From NCBI GenBank assembly GCA_025463785.1, contig JAODBD010000005.1:62001-126000 (forward strand): a stretch of DNA of 64,000 bases, given 5' to 3'. This document shows positions 54,123-63,690 of this stretch, piece by piece (positions within the stretch are counted from its first letter, which is position 1; every line of letters begins with the position of its first letter). Made by a program: the position numbers and the translations under genes. The notes beneath the pieces are model-generated. The model ran no database searches. It was not told the origin of the DNA and saw only the letters and a list, made by a program, of their open reading frames with translations. The DNA is from Glaciihabitans sp. (GTDB lineage: Bacteria > Actinomycetota > Actinomycetes > Actinomycetales > Microbacteriaceae).

Positions 54123-55145
54123 GTGGAACGACCTTCACTGACCGAATCTGCTCTCCCGACGCCCCAAAACGAGCCTGACGGCGTCGTTCGCCTCTCACTT
54201 CCTACAGTCTCCGTCGGGGATGCGTGGGACAAGATACGACTGATTCAGGACAAGTCGATTGATTGCGTCGTGACGAGTCCGCCATATTGGGGGCTTCGTT
54301 CGTACGGTCAGCGCCACGACGACTCGCTGCTCGCTCGATGGGCGGCCGCACACCCGGAGATGGACAGCAACGACCTCCGCCTTCACCCGCCTGGATACGA
54401 GTGGTATCGCGCCAACGGCGGGGTGCTCGGACTGGAGCCCTACCCCGATTGGTACGTCGCGCACCTGGTCGCAATCTTCGAACGACTTCGCCCAAAGCTA
54501 AAACCATCGGCGAGCGTTTGGGTCAACCTCGGAGATACATTTTTCGCAAGATGGTCGAGCATGCGCTCGGATGGAAGGCAGGGCTTGGGGTCGTCGGAAC
54601 GCACCCGCCGAGTAACACCAGCGGTTGGATACCTACACGACAAGCAGGCTCTGCTAATTCCGGCCCGCTTTGCGATCGCCATGCAGGATGGAAAGTGGAT
54701 CGTTCGCAATGATGTGATCTGGGCTAAGACTGCAGTTCCTCCGAGACCGGAAAAGGACCGGCTCCGACTCAGCCACGAACATTTGTTTCATTTCGTGCAA
54801 CGGTCTAAGTCTGGTCGCCCCACCTATTACTACGACATCGACGGTGCCGAAGATGGCGCTCGCGACGTCGTCACTGTTAGCACGAGAGCAGGACGGGACG
54901 GCCATTCCGCCACATTCCCAATAGCGCTCATCGAACCGCGCATCGCGAGCAGCTGTCCGCCTGGCGGCCTCGTTGTTGATCCATTTTGCGGGACGGGCTC
55001 AACCCTCGAAGCGGCTATCCGACTTGGTCGCAGGGCACATGGCATCGAGCTCTCTCCCACGTACGCGGCCTCGGCGCGCAAGAACGTCAAGAATGTTCGC
55101 CCGATAGTTCCGGCTCATCAGCAATCATCGCGAGACGACAAATGA
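54123..55145 (+). CDS. DNA methyltransferase, beta-class N6/N4
   Basis: A 340-residue modification enzyme starting with GTG. The catalytic motif IV is TSPPYWGL at residues 51-58, and the AdoMet motif I DPFCGTGSTLEA lies C-terminal, at about 286-297, so the order is that of beta-class enzymes. SPPY points to either N4-cytosine or N6-adenine methylation. The target-recognition region lies between. No nuclease gene accompanies it; instead an SMC-like ATPase and a SIR2 protein follow, and its stop overlaps the next start by four bases. First gene of the five-gene operon. Confidence 0.92.
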   Translation: MERPSLTESALPTPQNEPDGVVRLSLPTVSVGDAWDKIRLIQDKSIDCVVTSPPYWGLRSYGQRHDDSLLARWAAAHPEMDSNDLRLHPPGYEWYRANGGVLGLEPYPDWYVAHLVAIFERLRPKLKPSASVWVNLGDTFFARWSSMRSDGRQGLGSSERTRRVTPAVGYLHDKQALLIPARFAIAMQDGKWIVRNDVIWAKTAVPPRPEKDRLRLSHEHLFHFVQRSKSGRPTYYYDIDGAEDGARDVVTVSTRAGRDGHSATFPIALIEPRIASSCPPGGLVVDPFCGTGSTLEAAIRLGRRAHGIELSPTYAASARKNVKNVRPIVPAHQQSSRDDK

Positions 55146-55348
55146 CCCAAAAGCCGCCCGAATCGAAGTCAATTGGCATCGAGGATCTCGTCGATCAGAT
55201 TGTTGCTTTGCAAGCCCAAGAAGAACCTCCATCGAGCAACGCGGATCTCGCAGGGACCACTCGTATTGAGGTCACGCGCACACTTCGTGGTCTGGAACAT
55301 GGAGACCTCCGCGACCTAATCCGGCGCGTCGCGGACACGGAAAAATGA
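55142..55348 (+). CDS. Small protein of the methyltransferase-SMC-SIR2 operon
   Basis: A 68-residue protein, acidic first half and a helical, arginine-containing second half (GTTRIEVTRTLRGLEHGDLR). It overlaps the methyltransferase stop and the ATPase start by four bases each, so it is translated in chain. Small linker or regulatory subunits of this size occur in SMC-based systems, but no similarity is claimed. Confidence 0.7.
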   Translation: MTQKPPESKSIGIEDLVDQIVALQAQEEPPSSNADLAGTTRIEVTRTLRGLEHGDLRDLIRRVADTEK

Positions 55349-58014
55349 GATTCCAGTTTGACGCGCCAGACGCCGAGAGCCACGGGCTCCGCGTCATTCC
55401 CGAATTGCCGGACATTCCACTTTGCAGAATCGAGGGCCGAAACGGGATCGGAAAGACGCTCGCCGCTCGCCTTTTGGAACTCGTATCTGGCTTTCAACCC
55501 TACGCCGCTTTACCGCACGCCTGGTCGAGCTTGGTTGACAATCTCGGGCGTCTGTCGATCCGGATTGACGGATTCGATGGCGGCGAAGTCATTACATGCG
55601 AACTTAATAGTTCAACGTGGATGGGGCGCTCGGCGGCGGAGTGCGCTCTCGACCCGGGCAAAGTCTTCGTAGATGGCGTCGAGACCTCCTGGCAGACCGC
55701 ACGTACATATTTTCAAGTCCGTCGGATTGCAGGAGACGAAGGTCTACAGGAAACACTCGGACGATCTCTTCGAGAACGATCGATCGAAGCAAACGTCAGG
55801 GCGACGGACATAGGGGGCACCCTGTCCAAATGGTCCAATGATCTCCGGATCCTGCAGGAAGTTGCGAGCGAGATTGATAGTGCGGCTCTCATCGAAAGGC
55901 GAGTCGCCGTCGTCACCGCTGAAAAGACCGTCACAGAATTGCAAGAAGTGCAGGCGAAGCAGTCCGCCACGGTCGACTCAGCGGCGTCCATTGCCCGCAA
56001 CTATCAGAACGCCTTGAACGTACTGGACCGACTACCCGATCTAGTGGAGCAATACGTCACCCACCGCAATGGGCTTGAAGTGGCATCGGCGTCGCTGGCG
56101 GAGGAAGACAAGCGTCTCCTGAGTTCGGCGGACGCGACGGCCAGCGGCAAAGAACATGCCAAGGAACTTGCGAAGTGGACACGCCTGCTCCAACTCCGTC
56201 TCAACGCTCTCGACAGGGCCAAATACGACATCAGGTGGTTCACGCAGCTAGCCGATCTCGGCGACGAATTGGCCGCCCAAGTCAGAGGGAGCCTCCAAGC
56301 ACGCCTCGCGGAAATAACGTCCGAAATCGAACTGAACTATGTCGCAGGGACTCTCCGGGGCGCAGTTACTGAACTGACGGATCCGCTGAAAAGATTGGGT
56401 GATCGACCGGTTGTCGGCCAAGTATTTGCAACGATCGACCGCCCGGTCACAGGTACTGAGCTTCGTGCAGCCCTCGTTGCTCGGCAGGTGGAGCTGACCG
56501 GCGTCCCAAAGCCGGATCAGGTCGCAAAACTAGAACGGGAACGCGAACTGGTACGGCGCCGCGTGAACGCGATTGATTACCTTCCCCAACTTGCACATAC
56601 GCAGGCGAGAAAGCAGGAGTTGGTGGATGAAGCGCAGACGAACTGGCAGGCGCTGATTTCACGCGACCTGACCGATGCTGACCGAACCGCAGTGCTTGAG
56701 CGACTGGCAGATCTCAGGGCGACTCTGACAAGCGAAAGCAGCGAGAGTGGCCGGCTAGGTTTCGAGATCGCCAGCCTGCTCAATATTGATCCGAAAACTC
56801 TCGGAATTGCGACGACAGTTGAAAGAGGCGGGGAGAGCGAGCTGCCGGATGGCGAGCTGCCGGAGGAGGGCGATCCCGACGAGGAAGATGCGGATCTGCT
56901 TCCGCAGCTTACCCTCGCGACCGCCGAGCAGGTGAAAGCACTCGAAGAGAAGTACGTCGCCGATCTTGCGCAGACCCTCGCCCAAGACCCTCGCCTCCCT
57001 AAATCTCCGTCGCAAAAGCCAGACCTCCCAACATTGGTCCAGGAGGCCTTTGAGAGAGCGAAGGACGATGAGGTGACGCAACGCGAACTGTTCGACCAGA
57101 CGGAGAAGAATCTCGAAACGGCCGACGACGCTCTGAGGACCGCCACCGAAAGGCTTGCATCGCTCCGCCTGTCGATCAGAACAGGCCTCACACGGCTTAC
57201 GGACCCCGACGGCGCGTGGTCCGATTGGGGCGATAGCTTCGCCAAGCTTTTCAAAGAAGCACCCGGCTCCCTGGCAGATCTAACCCAGGATCTGACGAAG
57301 GCCGACAATGCCTTCGACGATGAGAATGATGAGCGAGAGTTGGCCGCTGCGGCGGGGTTGTCTCGCCTTGGAGCGATCGTCCATGAGATAGAGGAATCCG
57401 CAGCACTTGTACGGAACGGGTGGACCACCGTCGCGGGCTACTTGGACGCGACGTCATTGGTCCTTGCGCCGCGGCTGTCATCGACATCCTCAGGCGGCCC
57501 GGCCGCTTCGTTCTTCGTGTCGGACTCCAGAAGACTTCTGCAGCAGTGGACGGAGGCAGAGCTCGCCACCGTCCTCTCGGCCGCGGCGCTTCGCCGAGGA
57601 CTATTTGACGACGCGAGTGATGTGCAAATAGATCTCGATGACTTGGCGGTGTTGTGGCGCACGAGCGCGGGTCAGCGACGACGCCGACCTCTCGAGGCAT
57701 TCTCGTCTGGCGAGCAGGTGTTCGCATACACGCGCGCCAAACTGGAGCAACTGGGGACGATGAAGGACTCTGCCCAGCGGACCGCCATTGTTCTTGATGA
57801 ATTCGGCGCGTTCGTGGCACGAGACCGATTCGGGGAGTTGATGCGCTACGTGGAACAGGAAGCAATCGGCACGATAACGGATCAGATTTTCGTCATGCTG
57901 CCGTTGTCGGGCATGTCCGCTGCACAAAACGCCGTGGACGAAGAGCCTTTGGCGGCTGCCCAACTGAAGGAACGCGGGTACTTCGCCGTGCCCGGAATCA
58001 CTGGTGGACGATGA
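55345..58014 (+). CDS. SMC/Rad50-like ATPase of defence operon
   Basis: An 889-residue ABC-type coiled-coil ATPase. Walker A (EGRNGIGKTLAARLLEL) is at about residue 30, the long central part is coiled coil, an acidic hinge-like loop (DGELPEEGDPDEEDADLL) sits near 505, and the C-terminal head has a signature LEAFSSGEQVFAY near 783 and Walker B RTAIVLDEFGAFVARD near 815. It lacks a Cys-zinc hook (no CxxC), so differs from Rad50. In Lamassu systems an SMC-type sensor activates an effector; here the SIR2 gene is the likely effector. Confidence 0.85.
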   Translation: MRFQFDAPDAESHGLRVIPELPDIPLCRIEGRNGIGKTLAARLLELVSGFQPYAALPHAWSSLVDNLGRLSIRIDGFDGGEVITCELNSSTWMGRSAAECALDPGKVFVDGVETSWQTARTYFQVRRIAGDEGLQETLGRSLRERSIEANVRATDIGGTLSKWSNDLRILQEVASEIDSAALIERRVAVVTAEKTVTELQEVQAKQSATVDSAASIARNYQNALNVLDRLPDLVEQYVTHRNGLEVASASLAEEDKRLLSSADATASGKEHAKELAKWTRLLQLRLNALDRAKYDIRWFTQLADLGDELAAQVRGSLQARLAEITSEIELNYVAGTLRGAVTELTDPLKRLGDRPVVGQVFATIDRPVTGTELRAALVARQVELTGVPKPDQVAKLERERELVRRRVNAIDYLPQLAHTQARKQELVDEAQTNWQALISRDLTDADRTAVLERLADLRATLTSESSESGRLGFEIASLLNIDPKTLGIATTVERGGESELPDGELPEEGDPDEEDADLLPQLTLATAEQVKALEEKYVADLAQTLAQDPRLPKSPSQKPDLPTLVQEAFERAKDDEVTQRELFDQTEKNLETADDALRTATERLASLRLSIRTGLTRLTDPDGAWSDWGDSFAKLFKEAPGSLADLTQDLTKADNAFDDENDERELAAAAGLSRLGAIVHEIEESAALVRNGWTTVAGYLDATSLVLAPRLSSTSSGGPAASFFVSDSRRLLQQWTEAELATVLSAAALRRGLFDDASDVQIDLDDLAVLWRTSAGQRRRRPLEAFSSGEQVFAYTRAKLEQLGTMKDSAQRTAIVLDEFGAFVARDRFGELMRYVEQEAIGTITDQIFVMLPLSGMSAAQNAVDEEPLAAAQLKERGYFAVPGITGGR

Positions 58015-59057
58015 TTTGGCCCAGTGATCGGTTGACGCTATTCGGCCTGCCTACGATCATGGCGGCCGATTTCGGCGCTGAACTAAGGAAGGACCTGCGC
58101 GACCTCTGGAATCAACAACTGTCTACCGCTCCAACAAAGTTCCGTGAGTCGGCAGCGAACCAGCAATCGCCTCCTTCTCAGCGGGCGCTATTAGATGACC
58201 TCCAAGGCATGAAGCACTGGTTTGATCCCGTTGCTTCCAGCAAGCGACTTACACAAGTAATCCTCGATGCTCCAGCAGTTCCAATCGAGTTGTCTCGACT
58301 TCCCGAGATTTCGCATCTCGTTCTCGGTAAGGACAAAGCGCTGCTCACGCTGGAAGGGCGGGCGATTCTGTGGGTTCTCGACCGAAACGCCCAAGACCCG
58401 TGGGCGGCGGGGGCAGGCGGGACAGATGTCTTGCTCGCCGCGGATGACTGCTTTGCCGCGGTAAGCAGCGTGCAGTCGGTTTATCGGGCGTGGTCACTGA
58501 ACAAGCTGATTTCCGTGTCCGATCTGATGGACGCGGAGACGTCGACGCTTCGCCCATCAGCGGCAGGGCTGTTGTTTTTTCTTCTCCTCAACCGTCATAC
58601 CTCTTCTGACCGAGCGCTCCCTGTCCCTGAAGACGCCGCCTTGTCCGAGCAGGTGTCGGAGGCCATCTCCGGGCCGGTGATCGCATTTGCGCGAGGTCTT
58701 TCATTGACTAATCGAGCCACTGATCGGGGTGTCGAACTGTATCGCGGCTGGGCCCTGGGCGAGATTCGGCGGAGACTCGGGAGCGACTTGCATCAGGAAG
58801 GCGGCCGCGTATGGATTGCCCACGACGGCATCGAGCGAGCGACTGAGCGACTCAAGGATTCATCGGTCAACCGCGTCGGCGAGACAAATTCGCTTGATCT
58901 AGCGCTCGCCAATGCCGTTCGCGAGTACGAATCGGCGAGGCCCCGACTTGCGGCGCTCGGAATTGCGCACGAACGTCCGGCGAACACCGCAAGGCTTGTC
59001 GAATCACTGCTTGCTACGGACGCCTCGCCTCCCTCGACTAACGGAGGGGATCCGTGA
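58011..59057 (+). CDS. Unknown component of the SMC/SIR2 operon
   Basis: A 348-residue soluble protein, helical with an LLLLNRHTSSD stretch, no recognised motif. The region around residues 195-285 (GPVIAFARGLSLTNRATDRGV ... ALGEIRRRLGSDL) is moderately basic. Overlaps its two neighbours by four bases each, so it must be made with the ATPase and SIR2 protein. It could hold the place of the middle subunit of Lamassu-like sets, but sequence gives no proof. Confidence 0.75.
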   Translation: MIWPSDRLTLFGLPTIMAADFGAELRKDLRDLWNQQLSTAPTKFRESAANQQSPPSQRALLDDLQGMKHWFDPVASSKRLTQVILDAPAVPIELSRLPEISHLVLGKDKALLTLEGRAILWVLDRNAQDPWAAGAGGTDVLLAADDCFAAVSSVQSVYRAWSLNKLISVSDLMDAETSTLRPSAAGLLFFLLLNRHTSSDRALPVPEDAALSEQVSEAISGPVIAFARGLSLTNRATDRGVELYRGWALGEIRRRLGSDLHQEGGRVWIAHDGIERATERLKDSSVNRVGETNSLDLALANAVREYESARPRLAALGIAHERPANTARLVESLLATDASPPSTNGGDP

Positions 59058-60673
59058 CTGTCCCGACGGTATCGGTCCTGACTTTTGTGACCGAGCTCAT
59101 CAAACTCCACCAGGAACCCCGCGCCGTACCCGCGCCTCGCCTAGTCGCGGCATCGATAAGTGAGCGGGAACGCTGGATACCTCTAATTCGCGACGTCCTT
59201 GAGGTAGAAGAGGGAGTGCTCGTCGATGCTGCCAGCCTAGGTTTGGGTGTGGAGGCCGGCGCTCTCACTACTGATGCGCCCGGAATTATCGGCTGGGTCA
59301 ACGGCATGGCCTCCCAGTTCAACGCTCAGTACCCTGACGCAAACTTGCAATTGTCCCTCGTAGGAACACGAGCGGAAATAACTGGCACCTCGCTGTACGA
59401 GTCAGCCAACGCCGCGCAACGCGGCTTCCGAGAAGTGTTGACGGCAGTGTGTTCGGATTCCCTTCGATCTTCGGAACTCGCAATGCTTCTGTTTGCGCAA
59501 GATGCTATGGAAGACGATCTGCTAGCCATACTATGGCCCGGTCTGATGCAACTACCCAACCTGTTGGGCTCCGGAAACTCATCCACGCTCGCCGTAGTCG
59601 CCGGCGATGGTCAAATTAATTTCGGCATTCATTGCATCGGCGACCCGAGTTTGCGATTCCGAATCTCTGACTACGGGATTGCATTCCGGCACTCGCGAGC
59701 ACAATCGCGAGCTCCGATCGAGGCGCTCGGCAGACAGGCCGACACCGACCAGCGAATGATCACTTTGTTTCTTGGAGCCGGTGCAAGCACATCGACCGGA
59801 CTCCCCACCGGAAACGAATTGCGAAACCAGGCCCTCGCAACGATCACGTCCACGGTGGTCGACGAAGGTACATTCTCGACTGTTGCGACGGAATGGTTTG
59901 CCCAACTCGAATCGACGGGTGCCCTGTCCACGGGCGAACTGGAAGCCGGAATCAAGGCCTTCGTTCGCGATCTCACGCTGGAGCGCGTCTTGCAGCAAGA
60001 GCAGTTCGACGAGAAGCAAACGAATTCCGCCACTCTCAGGCGGTTCGCAATTACACACGCCAACGCAATTGCGGCGCTCAAAGTGGAACTTGCTGGCCGA
60101 ACCGACGCGCTCGAAACGATAACCGCGTCGCAGAAGCGCCTCGTCCTGGTGACTGTCAACTTTGATCAGGTCATCGAGACGCGGTGCGGCTCCAACGTGC
60201 GGCCATTCATTACGGAAGCCGACATGCTGCTGTTTCCGGATTATCTGAAGGACTACTTGAGCAATGGTGGGCAGGTGCCCCTGCTGAAGCTGCATGGCGA
60301 CATCGGCATGCCTGAGACGATAGTCGCGAACCTACAACAGACGGCGGCCGGTCTCTCTGTTGCCCGCGATCGAGCACTCAACTCGGTCATAGACACGATG
60401 CACGAGATGCCTGTCCATCCTTGGTGGTACCTGGGCTACAGCATGCGTGACAGGGACTTGGAACAAGCATGGACCGCGCCTCGCATGTCGAATTTTAACG
60501 AGCACTGGATAGCGCCGTTTCTCGATCCGACAGTTGAGGAGTTCATAAATGAGCGCCGACTAAAGAATTGGCAGGATGCGGGACGCCCGGAGATGCCGTT
60601 CCAGAGACTGATCTCACTGACGGCGGAGGAGTTCTATGATGCGTTCATTGAACTCGTGGTCTCTCGGTGGTGA
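59054..60673 (+). CDS. SIR2-like NADase effector with unknown N-terminal domain
   Basis: A 539-residue two-part protein. Residues 1 to about 235 are of unknown fold. Then a SIR2-like domain has all key motifs: [13 protein letters not shown] (about 238-250, NAD binding), VTVNFDQVIE (about 364-373) and LLKLHGDIGM (His near 412). Defence-associated SIR2 proteins hydrolyse NAD+ and stop growth of infected cells. GTG start, overlapping the gene before by four bases. No stop-near terminator seen. Likely effector of the operon. Confidence 0.88.
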   Translation: MTVPTVSVLTFVTELIKLHQEPRAVPAPRLVAASISERERWIPLIRDVLEVEEGVLVDAASLGLGVEAGALTTDAPGIIGWVNGMASQFNAQYPDANLQLSLVGTRAEITGTSLYESANAAQRGFREVLTAVCSDSLRSSELAMLLFAQDAMEDDLLAILWPGLMQLPNLLGSGNSSTLAVVAGDGQINFGIHCIGDPSLRFRISDYGIAFRHSRAQSRAPIEALGRQADTDQRMITLFLGAGASTSTGLPTGNELRNQALATITSTVVDEGTFSTVATEWFAQLESTGALSTGELEAGIKAFVRDLTLERVLQQEQFDEKQTNSATLRRFAITHANAIAALKVELAGRTDALETITASQKRLVLVTVNFDQVIETRCGSNVRPFITEADMLLFPDYLKDYLSNGGQVPLLKLHGDIGMPETIVANLQQTAAGLSVARDRALNSVIDTMHEMPVHPWWYLGYSMRDRDLEQAWTAPRMSNFNEHWIAPFLDPTVEEFINERRLKNWQDAGRPEMPFQRLISLTAEEFYDAFIELVVSRW

Positions 60674-61211
60674 ATGAAGGACGGCACGTCGTTTACCCGT
60701 CTATTGTCCAGTCGAACGTTCGGGTGACGGCCTTCTTGCACGTGCCACCCCTGCCGCCAGCCACGCTTGCGAAAACATCTCTTTCCCCGACGGCCGCGCC
60801 AAGATCCATGAACTAAGACGCTCCGTCAAGCTGCCTACCAATCCGGCCTCGGCAACGACACGTCCACGCCCAAGGCGAGTACCCGCCGCCTGGTTGACAC
60901 GCGTCGCCGAACCGGCCGTCGCTATCGAGAAGTTTCCCAGCCCGCTGCAAAGTGGGGCACTGGTCTCGAGGTCAACAGGCGTCGCCAATTCTCGTAAGTA
61001 CGCAGTGAAGCAGGAGTGCATCGGCGAACTCGTGTTGGACTTTATGCACGATCTGGCTCACATGCGTGAGGCCAGACATGCTGCACGGCCGTCCGACAGT
61101 TTTCGCGTCACGTCCAATACTTCGCGCGATCGCGTTGGGCGACGATCCCAAAAGCGGTCCTACACGGTCCTACTTCGCGAATCGGGAGCAAAACGAGATG
61201 ATCCAAGTGGT
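60674..61211. other. Intergenic region between SIR2 gene and TA-like pair
   Basis: About 540 bases with no reliable coding frame on either strand. Plus-strand frames are Arg/Pro-rich. No repeat or RNA gene seen. It may be a decayed gene. Confidence 0.5.
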
Positions 61212-61802
61212 TTAGGCGTCACCGAACAGTTCGAATGGGCCGGGTTGATCTGGCTTCGTCAACGGTCCCCCGCTGAGTATGCGCACGACCATGTCCCAAG
61301 CACGGTCCGGCAGCGATTCGCCGGGGTAATACTCCTCATACAGTTCGTCAGCCGCTTGAACAGAATCAATGTCGCACAGGGCGAGCAGCTGGCGGATGTC
61401 ATCGGTATCGCGACCCGGGCGATTCGCCCGCAGCTTCATGGCCAACAGGGCTTCAGCACTGGCGACCTGGATGACGATGCCATCCTCGTCGAAAATGGTT
61501 TCCCACTCGACCGCCTTGCCCCACTGCGGTTCAGCCGCCGTCTTGGTTACTTCGAAATTGAGCCAATCCTCATCCCACCCTCTACGCCGCGCGACCGCGC
61601 GCGCAGCTGACGCGACAGCCTCGTCAGTTCCAGGGCGCACGTGAAGTACGTCCACATCTCGAGTGCTCGCGCGCTCGAAATACCTCAGAGCCAGCGCGCC
61701 ACCACCAACAAGACGTAACCCGATCGGTTCGCCGACCGCGCGGAGCTCACTTACGAGATCGCGCAGCGCACCGATTAAGTCTTTGCGGTCGAAGAGTGCC
61801 AT
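61212..61802 (-). CDS. DUF6036/AbiEii-like nucleotidyltransferase, probable toxin
   Basis: A 196-residue protein. The nucleotidyltransferase signature is visible: GGGALALRYFERASTRDVDVL (GG...x...DxD, residues about 33-52) with a third catalytic-type acidic residue further on. Such DNA-polymerase-beta-fold enzymes of the AbiEii, MenT and DUF6036 groups modify tRNA or other targets. The gene begins directly after the XRE gene stop (TAA then ATG, no gap), so toxin and antitoxin are co-translated. No ABC or nuclease partner. Confidence 0.8.
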   Translation of the reverse strand: MALFDRKDLIGALRDLVSELRAVGEPIGLRLVGGGALALRYFERASTRDVDVLHVRPGTDEAVASAARAVARRRGWDEDWLNFEVTKTAAEPQWGKAVEWETIFDEDGIVIQVASAEALLAMKLRANRPGRDTDDIRQLLALCDIDSVQAADELYEEYYPGESLPDRAWDMVVRILSGGPLTKPDQPGPFELFGDA

Positions 61803-62381
61803 TTAGACGCTCGCGAATGTGTCACGCCAGGCAAGCACCCCGCGCTCGGCGAACTCGTCGGGAATGTCCGACCTGCCCGGAATCGGATCTGCGGGATCGG
61901 CGGAGAGTGGCCGCGAACGTTCAAGCTTTCGCTTGGGAGCGGACACCCACCCGGGCAGAGGCAGGTTCTGTTCGTTGAGGCGCCATGCGACTACTGCCGC
62001 GATCGCCGCGTCCCAGAGCTTTTTCCCCGTGGCTTCCGGCTCTGCCAGTCCGAGAATGCCACGCACGAGCCCGGTCTCCGCGACCAAATTATCGTTGAGC
62101 TGAATGAGCTGACGAAGGGCCCGCTTCGGATCTTTGGCTTCGACACTTTCACGAATGGAGCTCGCAATCGACGCGGCGTCGTCCCGGCGCGTCGGCGCGG
62201 CATAGAGGCGGTGACCAGTCGCTGCAAGCAGTTTGTCGACGGTGTCGAACCTGGGGCTCTCCTGGCCTCCCTCGGAACGGGAAACGCGCGCCTGGTCCAC
62301 GCCCACACGCGAGGCGAGCGCCTCTTGGGTGAGGCCACTGTTTCTCCGGGCAGAGCGAAGAAGAACTGCGGAATCAGTCAC
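61803..62381 (-). CDS. XRE-family antitoxin-like regulator
   Basis: A 192-residue protein from the GTG at 62381. The N-terminal helix-turn-helix (LRSARRNSGLTQEALASRVGVDQARVSRSE; landmark only) is typical XRE. The C-terminal 110 residues could bind the nucleotidyltransferase. The GTG has a near-perfect AGGTGA ribosome site seven bases upstream; another in-frame start 15 bases earlier has none. It likely represses its own operon through the AT-rich region upstream. Confidence 0.82.
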   Translation of the reverse strand: MTDSAVLLRSARRNSGLTQEALASRVGVDQARVSRSEGGQESPRFDTVDKLLAATGHRLYAAPTRRDDAASIASSIRESVEAKDPKRALRQLIQLNDNLVAETGLVRGILGLAEPEATGKKLWDAAIAAVVAWRLNEQNLPLPGWVSAPKRKLERSRPLSADPADPIPGRSDIPDEFAERGVLAWRDTFASV

Positions 62382-62504
62382 ACAAATCACCTCCAAAAAA
62401 TGTCATAAACAACATACTAACGCTTTTACTATTGCCCTTCTTATCTTTGCTCTGGTTATTGCTGATGTTCTTACTCGTATTTTCGATAGCGAGAGTGTCG
62501 CCCT
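62382..62504 (-). promoter_or_regulatory. AT-rich promoter region of the TA-like pair
   Basis: This is the most AT-rich stretch of the right end. On the minus strand a TATGTT-like element near 62420 is suitable as a -10, followed by the ribosome site of the GTG. Also contains an inverted AACA.. arrangement. Operator details are not clear. Confidence 0.45.
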
Positions 62505-63690
62505 TTATGACGTCGTCCTCGGGCCAAGTTGTTCGAGAATCTCGGCTGTGCGCGGGTTCACGAGGTTTTGTCTTTCGATGTAGTGGGCCCGGGTGATATC
62601 AGCTGAGGTGTGTCCGAGGAGCTCGGCGGCAAGGTCGGTTCCTGCTGCCCGATGAATGACGGTGGCGACGGTGGCGACGGAATGCGTGCGGGGTGACATC
62701 CTCGATCTCCGCCTCTGTGAGAATTGCACGCAAGCGTCGCCGCACGTTGTTGGTGGTCAGTGGCGTGTTGTTACGACTGTGGAATACCAGTTGCTCGTCA
62801 TCGTCACCATCTAGAGCGGCCAGGCGTTGGCGGAGCACTTCGCCGACGAAGCTCGGAACGGACACCGTTCTGTTGGATGTGGCTGTCTTGAGGTGGCTCT
62901 GTCGAGAGGTTGGCTTCCCCTTCGTCGAGACGATCGTGCCGCAAATGTGCACGGTGACGGAGGTGCCGGCGTCGTCGATGTCGCACTTCCGGAGAGCGAG
63001 GACTTCACCTATGCGAGCAGAGGTGCCGAGCATGACCTCGATGATCTGCCCGAGCTGACCGTCCGGTTTAGGCCCCGACAATCCCTGGCCAGTGCGAGCG
63101 CGGGCTACAGCATCCCGGATTTCATCAACCTGGTCGACCGTCAGCGCCCTGACGAATGACGTCGGTTTGTGCAGGCGAGCAGTCGATAGGACCGGGTTTC
63201 TAGGGATGGCCTCGTAGCGCACCGCCAGCCCCAGGGCGAGGCTGAGAACCACCTTGGACTGCTTAGCTCGGCTGTAACTGATCGCCGCCTGCTGTTTGAG
63301 GAACCGGTCTACCCGGCTCACGCTGATCTCACGAAGAGCGAAGTGATTGAACGACGGCATCACCAAGAGGCGAATGTTCCGCTCATACAGCTCTCGAGTA
63401 CCGGGAGCGATCCGTCCCTCGAGGTCGAGATCTTCCAACCACAATTCAACGAGCTTCCCAAACGCGCTGTCCCCCGTGATGGAACCGACACCGGACGTGC
63501 CGGCAGTGCGAAGGGACAGCGCTGTCTTCAGATTTCGTTCCGCAGCCGCCCGGTTCGATCCACTGGCCTGTACGAAACGTAGACGCCCATCTTGGTCGCG
63601 ATAGCGCGTGCGAGCGGCAACCACGCCCACTCGCATCGTTCTAGTGCTAATCGTTCCGAAGGTCCCGATCGGCGTGCGCGGTCTACCCAC
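62505..63690 (-). pseudogene. Tyrosine recombinase/integrase with a one-base frameshift
   Basis: A phage- or ICE-type tyrosine integrase, about 390 residues if intact. N-terminal arm and SAM-like core-binding domain come first (LYERNIRLLVMPSFNHFALRE). Catalytic Arg in TSARIGEVLALR and the HxxR box in TPHAFRR are in the first frame (start 63690). An extra C in CGTCGCC near 62670 shifts the frame; removing it gives HAFRRTVATVIH and then the GHTS and HY boxes with the nucleophile Tyr (AHYI) to the stop at 62505. It is thus a recent pseudogene or a sequencing error. Confidence 0.85.

Noticed and set aside
60701-61021. 106-residue minus-strand frame
   Set aside because: No ribosome site, no domain, composition not protein-like.
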